Shown here one piece after another: positions 13,201 to 22,389 of a DNA stretch of 64,000 bases. Below the pieces are notes generated by a model. That model did no database searches. It had not been told where the DNA came from and saw only the letters and a program-made list of their open reading frames with translations. Source of the stretch: Tillus elongatus (Eukaryota; Arthropoda; Insecta; Coleoptera; Cleridae); assembly GCA_964006375.1 (NCBI GenBank), contig OZ023269.1, positions 65,924,029 through 65,988,028 on the forward strand, read 5' to 3'. The stretch's first letter is position 1, and each line of letters begins with the position of its first letter. The translations under genes were made by a program, and so were the position numbers.

Positions 13201-14150
13201 GAAATGAAATGTGTTGTAAGTCTTTAATTTTTTTATGTAATAAAGATTTTATTCTAATTAACATTGACTTAAGTCATTTTTTACAGTTTTACAAGAAATA
13301 TATATTATGTATAAATACACCTATACCTATATTCAGTATCAGTTTGTAACTTGAAATAAATTCAGTTAATCAAATAGTTTCCTTTTTCCAAAAATGCTTG
13401 GACACATTGGTTAGTAATTCAAGTTGCAGTCTTTTAAAAAATCTATCAGTATGTACCATATTTGAAAAATGACTTCATCGATAATTTCTTTAAATCAACC
13501 CTTACGTTTTTGTTGGCTTTTTTAAAGTTCTAACATGTAAAGTTGTAGAAAACTAGCAGTTTTAAAATTTTTATTCATCGATTACACAATTTTTTTTTCG
13601 TGCTATCAACTCAAGATTTATAATAAAAATTTGAAATTGGTGGTTTTGTATCGCTTGATGTGTACTTTAAAAATAGTCAACAAAAAGCTAAGGTTGTCAT
13701 TTACAAAAATTATCAATGACATTTGACACAAATTGTATAATACATTTTTGAAATGATTGTAACTGAGAATATTATCTGACTCAGCATTTTTGAAAAAAAG
13801 CTGAAGTAGATTAATTGGAATTATCCCAGGTTACAAACTTGCACTGTATATATAATATATACAATTGCAGATAAGTTGCAAATGTAAGTTTAAATTTTAC
13901 AACTTTGCTTGGCCCTTTTAAAATTGAAGCTTGCTGTAAAGTAACATGTGTAAGTATAAAGAAAGTTTGTAACAGCTCACTACAGTAAACTTGCAGTAAA
14001 GTTACAAAAGAAACACTTGCATATGTAAAGTCACTGGGGGGAAGATTTGCCATTTGCAACAAACTTGCAGGAAGCTTTCTGCAAGTAATCTATCAAACTT
14101 ACACTTGCTTTGGAAAAGATTCTGCAATGTTAATGCAATATTACCTTGCT
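13201..14150. other. AT-rich DNA with TTGCAAGT-like words
   Basis: No coding signal. From about 13830 the words acttgca, ttgcaagt and cttgctgtaaag recur many times. Similar words lie at 11290-11480 on the other side of the LINE remnant, so the two could be parts of one non-autonomous element interrupted by it. Confidence 0.35.
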
Positions 14151-14319
14151 CAGTGGGGAGATTCTAGAGCTTCTACACTATTCTACACCTGTCACTTCTG
14201 GTCCCTTCTAGAAATATTATTCCAGAGTGTTCGCTGTTATCAACACAATTCAACTGGCCATAGAAGTAACAAAGTCCATAAACTTAATTCTCATAGACAA
14301 ATGTGACACTGTCCCTCTC

Positions 14320-15548
14320 TTATATTCGATCGCACCGGTCGATTTCTGACATTTCTTGGTATGGCGTAAGTCTATGCATATGGACCACCTTCATCTTGCT
14401 CTTCGGGCTCCTCTGAATGCGATAGACAACGTCATTGATCCTTTTGACCACCTTATAAGGACCTTCCCATAATTTCTGTAGTTTCGGTGACCGTCCCTTG
14501 CGTCGTACTGGATTGTAGAACCACACACGATCTCTTTCTTTAAAACCAGCTGAATTACCTCGCACGTCATAACGGGTCTTCATGCGGTAGCTTTCTACTC
14601 GTATATACATTCTGACAGCAGAGTGGATGGCTCCTATTCTTCTTTCCAAACCTTTTATGTATTCATCAGTTGACCGTGGAGCATCTGTGGGTTTTCCAAA
14701 TATGAGATCAAACCTTTTATGTATTAATGAGTTGACCGTGGAGCATTTGTGGGTTTTCCAAATATGAGATCAGGAGGAAGCTTAACTCTCGCCCAAAAAC
14801 CACGCCCGCTGATGTATGTCCGGTAGTCTCATGTACAGCCGAGCGGTAGGCCAATAGAAATAGTGGAATGTTCCGGTCCTAATACGTTTGGTGTTTATTG
14901 ACAAATATTCTCTCCAAAGTAACATTGAATCTTTCCACCATTCCGTCCGATTGAGGGTGCATGGGTGTAGTTCTCGTTTTCCGGACTCACATAAGCTCAC
15001 AAACCTTCTGAAATGCAGCCGACTCGAAGTTGCATCCTTGGTCAGAATTGAGCTCTAGTGGTGCGCCAAATCTGCAGAAAAACTAATTCACCAATACTTC
15101 TGCAACGGTGGTGGCCTCTTGGTTCGGGACCGCAAACATTTCTGGTCACTAGCTAAAATAATCCATAGGTACAAGCACATAGCGATTTCCTGCGTCTGTT
15201 CTAGGGAAAAAACCAGCTACGTCTATTGAAATTCTTTCGAAAGGAGCTCCCACGTTGTACTGTTTCATTCGCCCCCTGGTTTTTGATTTATGGACCTTAC
15301 TGGCTGCACACGCTTGGCAGGTTTTGCACCAGTCTTCCACATCAGCTCTACATCGTAACCAATTAAAACGTTCTCTGACCTTTTACAAAGTTTTCTTTAG
15401 GCCTATATGGCCTCCACCTGCCCCGTCATGGATCTCCTAGATTACCCAACTCCTGGCCGCGGAAGGATTATTTGCTTCAATATGCGGGTTCCATCTTCTA
15501 ACTCCCAATTCCTGTCCACAAGATTACCCTCGATTTCAATGGAGTTCC
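14320..15548 (-). pseudogene. Gypsy copy A: integrase and downstream pol, left of the Polinton
   Basis: Minus-strand frames in order: 15442-15548 (WNSIEIEGNLVDRNWE, spacer before integrase), 15149-15340 (WCKTCQACAASK, the C-C half of the zinc motif, and PFERISIDVAGFFP with the first catalytic Asp), about 14782-15000 (core remnants), and 14320-14649 (VWFYNPVRRKGRSPKLQ, WEGPYKVVKRINDVVYRIQ, integrase C-terminal fold). Multiple frameshifts and a 60-bp duplication near 14655-14770 show it is dead. The upstream half of the same pol gene is at 35415 onward. Confidence 0.85.
15543..15548. repeat. Target site duplication, left copy (AGTTCC)
   Basis: The six bases before the element differ by one transition from AGTCCC at 35415-35420. 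Polintons make 6-bp duplications. Removing the element plus one copy restores an open gypsy pol frame across the junction. Confidence 0.8.
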
Positions 15549-16312
15549 AGTAGATAGTGCGCCACCTGGGACCATCCCCTCCACTTTTTCTGCGCATGCG
15601 CGATGACGTCACGCGCATGACGTTGACAGTTGACAGCTGACCTGTCATGTTTGACAGGTGTCAGCTGTCATCTGACCTGTCAGTTTTGACAGCAGTCAAT
15701 GTCAGCTGTCATCTGACCTGTCAGGTTTGACAGCTGTCAACGTCAGCTGTCATCTGACCTGTCAGGTTTGACAGCTGTCAAATGTCATCTGAACGTTCCA
15801 AGATGGCTAACCTGTCATCTTTGTGTCCATAGACAGCCGCAACCCGGGTTAGGTCTCTATGGATCAAGATGGCAACCTGTCATGTTTGTGTCCATAGACA
15901 GCCGCAACCCGGGTTAGGTCTCTATGTGTGTTTGTCTTATGTCACATCTGACCTGATGACGTCAGACGTTCCATAGATAGCCACAACTCCAGGTCTCCAT
16001 GTGTTTGTCGAATAACAGCTGTCTGATTGTTTGTTAAGGTTAGGTGTTCGTATACATGCTGATTCCCCCGCTATCTGATTGTTTATTAAGGTTATGTATG
16101 TGTTGCATGATACAAGCATGCTGATTACCCGCTATCTGGTTGTTTGTTGAGTTTATGTTCGTACACGTGTTGATTACCAACCATCTGATTGTTTATTAAG
16201 GTTATGTTTGTACACATGTTGATTACCCGCCATTCGATTGTTTATTAAGGTTATGTTTGTATTTGTTATGTCGTCAACGTGCTATCTGAATGTTTGTTAA
16301 GGTTATGTTCGT
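15549..16312. repeat. Left terminal inverted repeat
   Basis: Reverse complement of 34635-35414 with few differences. It has three zones. The outer zone has a GCGCATGCGC site and a TGACGTCA site. A TGACAG/CTGTCA-rich zone (about 15620-15800) is a tandem array of about 40-bp units, followed by two copies of a segment starting gtccatagacagccgcaaccc. The inner zone (about 16010-16312) has about six copies of a 50-60 bp unit, each with gattgtttRttaaggttatgt. The zones carry no gene. Confidence 0.93.
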
Positions 16313-16445
16313 ACACACACAGCTGTCTGTTGTTTATTGTGTTGGTAAGATGTGTTGTATTGAAGTTGTTAGGGTATTTCGTTTTTGGCGGGAAATTTGA
16401 ATTTTATCGAAAATTACCATCTGTTATGTCCAGTGCTCTCACTCT

Positions 16446-16504
16446 TCGAGGAAGGGAATATTCTAGTTTAAATTGGTGGAGTGGGAGAATATTCCCTTCC
16501 TCGA
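16446..16504. repeat. Perfect 19-bp inverted repeat (hairpin)
   Basis: 16446-16464 (tcgaggaagggaatattct) is the exact reverse complement of 16486-16504, with a 21-nt loop. Each arm contains AGAATATTC, which resembles a heat-shock-element half-site pair. Confidence 0.85.
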
Positions 16505-16617
16505 GGGGGGAGGGCAGTTGGACACAGTCATTCGGTATAGCCATACATACATATATGAGAAAGATATATAGGTAATTTGAAATATGATTTTTTGAAAGAA
16601 AAGCATTCGCCTGAAAT

Positions 16618-16712
16618 TAGATTTGAACCCACGAACCTCGAATCGACCATATACAGCTTTCTCAGATTCATACTACCGCTATACCAATTACTCCACAGAC
16701 GCATACGATAAA
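16618..16712 (-). other. tRNA-like (possibly SINE head) sequence
   Basis: On the minus strand, TGGTATAGCGGTAG resembles an RNA polymerase III A box and GTGGGTTCAAATCT a B box, spaced about 50 nt. The flanks can form a partial acceptor stem (CGTCTG with CAGGCG). The T-stem is poor and the length (about 95 nt) is more like a class II tRNA or a tRNA-derived SINE head. I do not assign an anticodon. Confidence 0.4.
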
Positions 16713-16726
16713 GTTTTGTTCGCCGT

Positions 16727-16728
<2 letters not shown>

Positions 16729-16795
<67 letters not shown>
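16729..16795. repeat. (TA)n microsatellite
   Basis: About 33 TA units next to the tRNA-like sequence, inside the Polinton. Confidence 0.97.
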
Positions 16796-16801
<6 letters not shown>

Positions 16802-17475
16802 CAAAACCAGTTGTTGTTTACATATGATAATTTAAAACGTGTTTATCAGGCTGATGAGTGTGTGTGTGTGTGGGCGGTATCTCTATTACATTCCAATTTT
16901 AACATAATAGGAACGTTAATTTTAAAAACATTGGGAAATAGATTTATAGTAAAATAGATTTAAACACGTTCCAATTAACATATCTAATATCAAATTCTAA
17001 AAACAAAAACGTTTAAGTAAAACTATTAAATCAATAACAAAACGTATTTACATATATGCTAATTAACCTGTTTCTGGAGCTGTAATAAAACTGATATCAG
17101 TTTTTACGTAGGTGTTTGTTTATGTGAGTGTTTTATATCACCGTGAATCTGAATTTATATTATACAGGGAGTGATCAAAAAACACAAGTAACAAAACTCG
17201 ATTTAACAACAAACTAACTTTGATATACGAGGATTGTTTGATATGTATTGTTTGAATGCAAACATATTGGTAAATAATATAAGAGTATACTTACATACAG
17301 CAAGACACGTCATCCTTGTTTCACAGTTTAACACACACTAACGTCTGTTGAGGTATTGAATGGGTCGTTATAGAAATAACACAGTTGTTTAATGACATCC
17401 ACTTGAACCAAACAAAACATATAGACACCGTTGTTGGTTGTTAACACACACACAAGCACTCTATGACTAGAGAGT

Positions 17476-17507
17476 TATAGAGGTACAACGGTCGTACACA
17501 AGCCAGT
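17476..17507 (+). promoter_or_regulatory. Core promoter of the first Polinton gene
   Basis: TATAGAG at 17476-17482 lies 29 bp before the A of an initiator-like CCAGT (A at 17505). The first ATG after it is the gene start at 17553. Confidence 0.45.
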
Positions 17508-17552
17508 CTTGTGTTTGCTTCCGCAAAAACAAGAAACATCTAGTTCCATACT

Positions 17553-18356
17553 ATGGCGTTCTCAATTGTTGGAGAGTCGACAACAAGAAACAGTCGTTTT
17601 AATATTATACAGAACACGGTGCGTTTCAAGTTGAATCCACTCAATAGCAGTGGCATCAATGATCCTGAACAATGGCTTAAGAACGGTATACAGGAAATTT
17701 ATAACCGAGTTATTAGAGACTTGAACAACGACACCAAAGTAGGCTTTACATTCTCCGGCTTGGATAGAGACTATCATGTGCCGTTTAGGAAGCTGTCGCT
17801 GTTGACGTTTGAAGAAGTGTGGTCTGAGCTGTACAAGATGTATCAGAGCAATAAGGGGGCCGTCGAAGGTGATGCCTTTACTATAACAGCTACCAGTCTA
17901 GGATCATCACAACACCAGCAAGCAACCACTTCACAAGGCTCTGGTTTGTCGACGCAGCAGCAGCAGCAGCAACAGCAGTTTAATGAAATCAATCTACAAG
18001 AGAGTGAAGAAGAACACACCGCCGCGAGACCAACAACAACACAGGGTGACAAGCAAGAACTGAATGATGAGGGTCTCCGTTGCTGTGCCGTTTGTTTAAA
18101 ACGCTGTCCACCAACAGAGAGAAGCTGTTGTGACAAATGTTTCATCAAAAATGGTCAAAACTTTGGAAAATGGCTACCATACAACGCACACTCATGGGAA
18201 AGTTATGAAAATTTCGTAAAATGGCAATACACGTACGACAGGAGGAAGGTTACATGTTCACACTGTAATAAACAAATGTTGAGAACATCCATTTATAGAC
18301 ACAAACAAATATGCCTAAAGAGACCTGACGTAGATCCTAGGCCTGTAAACGAGTAA
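17553..18356 (+). CDS. Orphan PolB N-terminal-like domain fused to zinc fingers (no polymerase core)
   Basis: A 267-residue intact frame from an ATG. Residues about 15-105 (NTVRFKLNPLN, WLKNGIQEIYNRVIRDLNND, VGFTFSGLD, VPFRKLSLLTFEEVW) resemble, from my knowledge of the family, the N-terminal segment of insect Polinton DNA polymerase B. Where the exonuclease and polymerase should follow there is a Gln-rich linker (135-142), an acidic stretch, a Cys cluster (C177, C178, C181, C185, C192, C193, C196) and a CxxC-H-C finger (C235, C238, H250, C254). It ends with its own TAA, so this looks like a deliberate short protein rather than a truncation. Possible roles are DNA binding, origin recognition or interference with a polymerase supplied in trans. 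Function unknown; similarity to PolB needs a profile search. Confidence 0.7.
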   Translation: MAFSIVGESTTRNSRFNIIQNTVRFKLNPLNSSGINDPEQWLKNGIQEIYNRVIRDLNNDTKVGFTFSGLDRDYHVPFRKLSLLTFEEVWSELYKMYQSNKGAVEGDAFTITATSLGSSQHQQATTSQGSGLSTQQQQQQQQFNEINLQESEEEHTAARPTTTQGDKQELNDEGLRCCAVCLKRCPPTERSCCDKCFIKNGQNFGKWLPYNAHSWESYENFVKWQYTYDRRKVTCSHCNKQMLRTSIYRHKQICLKRPDVDPRPVNE

Positions 18357-18669
18357 AAAAGTATGTCACTCTGTACACGTGTCCATAACAGAATACATAA
18401 CACAATAAAACAGAGAACAAACAACACGGCTATGACTCATATCCTGTAGAATGACATCATACCATTATTCGTGTTTGAACCTGTCTAGAATACAATTGTT
18501 GCCATAACAGGATGGATGACATCATCCATAAACCTGTTTGAGCTTGTCTGTACAGTTATGATCTAGGTGTTAGTTCGGTTAGGTGGCATCCTGCCATCAG
18601 TTGTGTTTGAGTTTGTCTAGAAGCTAGTTTAGTTGGTGTACGTTGAACAAGGTGTAGCTAAAAACTAAT
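18357..18669. promoter_or_regulatory. Left hr-like repeat region
   Basis: Contains at least two elements with palindromic GATGACATCAT cores (about 18449 and 18507) followed by cctgtttgagcttgtctgtac- or cctgtctagaat-type segments. These are reverse complements of the repeats at 31924-32336. TGACATCA resembles a CRE/AP-1 site. A TCAGT lies at about 18596 but no clear TATA precedes it. Confidence 0.6.
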
Positions 18670-19641
18670 ATGGTGCAGAATACGCGAAAACGAAAATCTC
18701 TCAACACAGAAAATACTGGTAGAGGTGTTGGTGGTGGTAAAAAGCTTAAAGTGTTACAAGATGTCTTGCTGGCTAACGCAGTTGAAAGTATTATAACAAA
18801 AGAAGAACCTAAGACGTGGGATAATATCATAGGTGAACTGTACACAAGCTATCCAACAACAACAACAGACACAAGTGAACCGAATAATCTCTCTGATATG
18901 AGTATGAATGCTGCAGATCCTACAAACATACAAACAGCCGAATATCAGCCTACACACGATGAGATATTCAATGAGAAGTTGTTGGAGATCAATCACAAAA
19001 GTATGGAGAAAAAACTAAAAGCACAAGACTGTGAGCTCGGTGGTCAGACAACGTTTTCGCTGTTACCAAACGGTGAGAAAATACTCACGATCGGTGCTGA
19101 CCCCCTGCTAAACTTTTTGCCTCTGGTTAAGGTTTCACAGAAAAATTGTAACATACCTGTGTTTTTCGATATGTGGACCTTTGAAGAATTTTTAAACGTG
19201 TTACCCACCATAATTTACAACCTGGAAAACCAATCACAAGGTACAGACAAAAGCGGCGATTCGTATACACTTACTAAATACTTGGTTCAAACACAACGAA
19301 AATCAGTGTTTTTTAAGTTTAGGCTGTGCAGTGATGAATATGTCACTAATTTCAACCTAAGCTTGGAATCATTGAAAATACTAGAAGATGTTGGCTCTGT
19401 GGTCAAAGACTTATTGTTGGAATTACATTTTAGGAGTTTCTTCGACATAAACATGTTTATGGCTGACATCAGATCGGAACTGTCCAAGTTCAGAGACAGG
19501 GCAGTCATACCTTGTGCCTTCTTCATTGCCCGGTTAAAATACTCTGAGAATCTGTGTATAGTGTGTGAATTTATTACTAAATATCAACTTGTACTGAAAG
19601 ATATGCTAACGTGTAACAGATTTGCCTATAACACTAGTTGA
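18670..19641 (+). CDS. Unknown Polinton protein A1 (paralogue of 29825-30769)
   Basis: An intact 323-residue frame from an ATG. The N-terminal about 110 residues are charged and low-complexity (KRKSLNTENTGRG, possible nuclear signal). From about residue 124 there is a globular region starting TTFSLLPNGEKILTIG, with DMWTFEEFLNVLPTIIYNL and a helical C-terminus. The right-arm protein at 29825-30769 shows the same plan: TTFS start, L-IT-G, then EEWDFYDFLDNIRELC, a similar mid-section with N-L-S/F-L, and a helical end. I recognise no domain. The two look like anciently duplicated early genes. AATAAA at 19643-19648 follows the stop. Confidence 0.75.
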   Translation: MVQNTRKRKSLNTENTGRGVGGGKKLKVLQDVLLANAVESIITKEEPKTWDNIIGELYTSYPTTTTDTSEPNNLSDMSMNAADPTNIQTAEYQPTHDEIFNEKLLEINHKSMEKKLKAQDCELGGQTTFSLLPNGEKILTIGADPLLNFLPLVKVSQKNCNIPVFFDMWTFEEFLNVLPTIIYNLENQSQGTDKSGDSYTLTKYLVQTQRKSVFFKFRLCSDEYVTNFNLSLESLKILEDVGSVVKDLLLELHFRSFFDINMFMADIRSELSKFRDRAVIPCAFFIARLKYSENLCIVCEFITKYQLVLKDMLTCNRFAYNTS

Positions 19642-19642
19642 T

Positions 19643-19776
19643 AATAAAAATATATGTGTAAAAATCTCTGTGTGTGTTTTATTAGCTGTATTTTCTGACA
19701 ACCATTCTGTTGGCGTGAATGCATAAAGGAGGATTTGAAATTAAAAAAAATATACTTTTAACATGTTTCCTTTATT
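19643..19776. terminator. Convergent poly(A) signals between protein A1 and integrase
   Basis: AATAAA on the plus strand at 19643-19648 serves protein A1. Its complement TTTATT at 19771-19776 gives AATAAA on the minus strand about 20 bp after the integrase stop. The genes converge with about 150 bp between stops. Confidence 0.6.
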
Positions 19777-19792
19777 CATAACATAATACAAG

Positions 19793-20761
19793 TTATTTAA
19801 TGTCTTTGGTGTTGACCCAGGAATTATGGGTCCGATCAAAACCAAGCCATTTCACGTAAGACTTGGGGCCTTTTTTTCTCAACACTCGTTCGATTAAATA
19901 CAGGTCAGAAGATAAAGTCTTTTGTAGTTCTTGCTCATAAAACCATCCGCTGATTGGTTTGCCTTGCATGTCTTCTAGTAAATACGTCACTGGGATAGTG
20001 GGTTGCACCGTGGCGACCTTAAACAACTCTGCGGACCAACGTGGTGTATAACCTTTTTCAAATATTGTTTTTGCCTTGCTTATACGTACAACATCGCCCA
20101 CTTTAAATTTAGTTTGTACAGACACCGGTATGGTGTTGGAATAGATCTGCTTACGAATAGCTGCCTCGTTTTTCCTAGTGACATCCAGAGGTTTGACACC
20201 TGTGGTACGATGAATGGTTGCGTTATATGTAGCTGTGACATTGAGTAGGATATGTAGCCACTTGTAAGAACCAGACAAGTGAAAGTTTTTATATATCTTC
20301 TCTTTCAACGTACGTATGACTCGTTCCACCATTGTCGCCTTCTTCACACTATGGGTACTGTAATGATTGATGCCGTATTTGGTCATTAGGGCCTTAAATT
20401 TAGCGTTGTAGAACTCCTTGCCAAGATCAGACTGAATGTGGGATGGTGCTGTGCTGTTAGCTAAAATATCGGCCATGGCTTTAGTCACCTCTTCGGCGTT
20501 TTTAGATTTAAGCGGACGCATCCACACATACTTTGAAAAACAATTGATCACCACCAGAATGTACTTCTAACCGGAGTTTTCACGATGATAGTCTGTAAAC
20601 TCGGCCAAATCAATTTGCCACAAGTCATTCAAACCTCTAATAATGGTCTGTCTACGTTTAAACTTGATTCTAGCAGGCTTGTACAACTCGTTTATTTGTT
20701 TCTTAGCATCAGATGGTTCATCGTTACGTGGTTGTTGTTGTTGTTGCCGGCGACGCTTCAT
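19793..20761 (-). pseudogene. Polinton retroviral-type integrase with one in-frame stop
   Basis: Starts at an ATG at 20761 (basic, poly-Gln N-terminus). The rve core has all three acidic residues: D51 in LWQIDLAEF, D in HIQSDLGKEF, and E in MVERVIRTLK, 33 residues after the second D. A chromodomain-like tail (YLIERVLRKKG, YVKWLGF...SWV) ends the protein, as in Polinton integrases. A single TAG about 14 codons after the first catalytic Asp (near 20556-20558) splits the frame; nothing else is damaged, so this may be a recent mutation or an assembly error. The start overlaps the stop of the upstream gene as ATGA. The enzyme would join the element's ends to host DNA, giving the 6-bp duplication. 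Confidence 0.9.
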
Positions 20762-21232
20762 GGTGATGTTGGATTTAAAAGTATCCACTTGTCATGTAAA
20801 TCTTTTAGATTTTTGTCTATTTCACCCAACTTCTTCTTTAGCTTGGGGTTCTTTGACAGATCGATATCTTTTAAAACTTGAGCTGATATGGTCTTGGTTA
20901 AAGTTTTCAATTTCTGTTCCAATTCGTGCTTCAAATCGTTCAACTCAGGCTTATGCACAGCTTCTAACACAATGGCCACTAGTTTTTGTGTCACTTCATC
21001 TTTATTCTTCAGATACTCGGCTTTATGTTTCTGATAGTCGCCCACCCAGGCATCAACAAATGATTTAGTTACGCCATCTGCTGCATCGATAGGGTTGGCT
21101 ACGTTACACAATCTATGGTTTTGTACGTCGAAATCACCACTTGCAGTTCTTGGGAAAATCTCTCGTTGAACCACGCGGTTGTGTAGAGAGCTTGAAGTTT
21201 GCAGCAGTACGACCAAACTTGTCGATAGACAT
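20758..21232 (-). pseudogene. Tail-fibre-like minor structural protein, one frameshift
   Basis: The ATG at 21232 opens MSIDKFGR, a start I associate with Polinton fibre-like proteins. The bulk of the protein lies in another frame from about 21160: DFDVQNHRLCNVANPIDAADGVTKSFVD, the phage-tail-fibre phrase 'rl.NV..P.d..DavTK.yVd', then a coiled coil (LEQKLKTLTKTIS, LKKKLGEIDKNLKDLHDKW). The frame change lies between about 21160 and 21200. It is small (about 155 residues) and probably a fibre or spike attached to the vertex; role inferred. A TATA and initiator precede it. Confidence 0.7.
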
Positions 21233-21238
21233 GATGAA

Positions 21239-21269
21239 ACTGATGGTTGGCGTGTGTTAACTCTTTATA
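21239..21269 (-). promoter_or_regulatory. Core promoter of the tail-fibre-like gene
   Basis: On the minus strand TATAAAG (5' end at 21269) stands 28 bp before the A of TCAGTT (21241). The ATG at 21232 follows within 10 nt. Confidence 0.6.
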
Positions 21270-22335
21270 TGATGCGAGCCTCCTTCAGCTCCTCCAAGAT
21301 TGACTGTATCTCATTGTTATGAGCATTATTACCTGCAACTTGGGAAGCCACGAGAAGACGAAGTCTGTCAACCAGTTCGTTCACATCATCCCAGTATACA
21401 TATTCTTTCTGTTGCTTAGTATGTAGCATGTATTGCATACCATGACCTAAAGTTACTGAGGAAGAGCGCGCTCTAGCACCTTCTTGTTTCTCTAAAATTG
21501 GTTTTATTACATGTTGATATTTGGTAGAGGTGTTTCGCAGAACGTCTTCTTTAGGATTGTTCTCTTTTCTGTGAAGACTCGTAGCTGCCATAATGTCTGC
21601 ATAGTCACGTAGAGCGTTCTTATTTTTCATAGCACTCATACCTGGTTTTCTCAAAAATATCAATTCCAATAGGTGTTGAGTGCCGTAATATCTTCTGTCA
21701 CCAACAACAATTTGAAAGCTTTCTCTATTTCTAAAGTCTACGTCAGTAACAACAAATTTAACAGGTTTATTGCCAAGCATCCAAGTATTGGTGGCTTTAT
21801 CATAAATAACACCATATGTTTGATCACATAGCTGATTATCTGTGAAATATTTATCAACATAATAGCGAACAACTACAGATACGAACTTAACGCTTGGTCG
21901 TAAATAGCTGCCGGTGTATTTGCTGCGGCATCTAGTTTTCTATAAGCTTTCGTAACCCACAATTCAGGTTCGGGTTCAGGTTCAGGTGATTCTGCTTCCA
22001 ACTCAAACGTTTCATCATCACTAAGAAATTGAACTTCCTTCTTTGCTGGTGGTGGTGGTTTGACATCAAGTTCAGTTTTAGTTGGTTGCTGTTGCTGCAG
22101 AGTTGTTTGAGCAGTAGCCAACGCTGTGGTTGCTGTGTTTCTAGATATAGCATCCAATGGTTTTAACAGAGGTTTATATAAACGGTGTAACGTTTCATCC
22201 GTCTCTGTTTTGCCCAGTTTCAAAGCTAAATATTTGTTTCGAATAATCTTTGATAAATCGGCTATTTTACGTTTGATATTGGGCGGCTCTGTTGATAGTT
22301 TTTGTTGGCGACGATGACTTAGATTTTTTCGCCAT
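21265..22335 (-). pseudogene. DUF8207-like Polinton protein, two frame breaks
   Basis: The C-terminal part (21265-21780 and upstream) has RRYYGTQHLLELIFLRKPG, matching the 'Y.GT..L.ELi' core of the DUF8207 family that is common in insect Polinton loci. The N-terminal part (21873-22223 and upstream) is helical then low-complexity (Gln, Pro and acidic: SPEPEPEPE). The frame shifts near 21875 and again within an A6 run near 22327 just after the ATG at 22335. Both are one-base-scale events, so errors in the read are possible. A TTAGT initiator (A at 22364) sits about 35 bp after a TA-rich TATA. Function unknown; conserved position beside ATPase suggests a virion or assembly role. Confidence 0.65.
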
Positions 22336-22389
22336 GCTCACCGTATGTTGAACACATGAAGACTAACACACACTCACACACGTGGCAGT

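Larger units (their letters stand above)
10933..14308 (-). mobile_element. 3' LTR of gypsy copy A, interrupted by other insertions
   Basis: The LTR begins TGTTACGTTC at 10933 (plus-strand view) and ends ...GTGACA at 14308. Directly beside it on the internal side is a purine-rich tract on the minus strand (14309-14321, gagagggacag), as expected of a polypurine tract. Matching LTR starts occur at 48233 and 63833. The LTR proper appears to be about 10933-11290 plus about 14150-14308; the roughly 2.8 kb between is foreign and includes a LINE remnant and AT-rich DNA with many TTGCAAGT-like words. Confidence 0.65.
16313..17552. other. Left non-coding region of the Polinton
   Basis: About 1.2 kb without a gene. 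It holds a perfect 19-bp hairpin (16446-16504), a tRNA-like sequence on the minus strand, a (TA)n run and AT-rich DNA leading to the promoter of the first gene. A replication origin or packaging signal could lie here, but nothing proves it. Confidence 0.6.

Noticed and set aside
15631..15800. CRISPR-like array in the Polinton TIR
   Set aside because: TGACAG units are adjacent imperfect tandem repeats without unique spacers, mirrored in the other TIR, in a eukaryotic context.
17843..18148. Cys-rich minus-strand ORF opposite the PolB-N-like gene
   Set aside because: Antisense of the poly-Gln codons; no start context and the sense frame is better.
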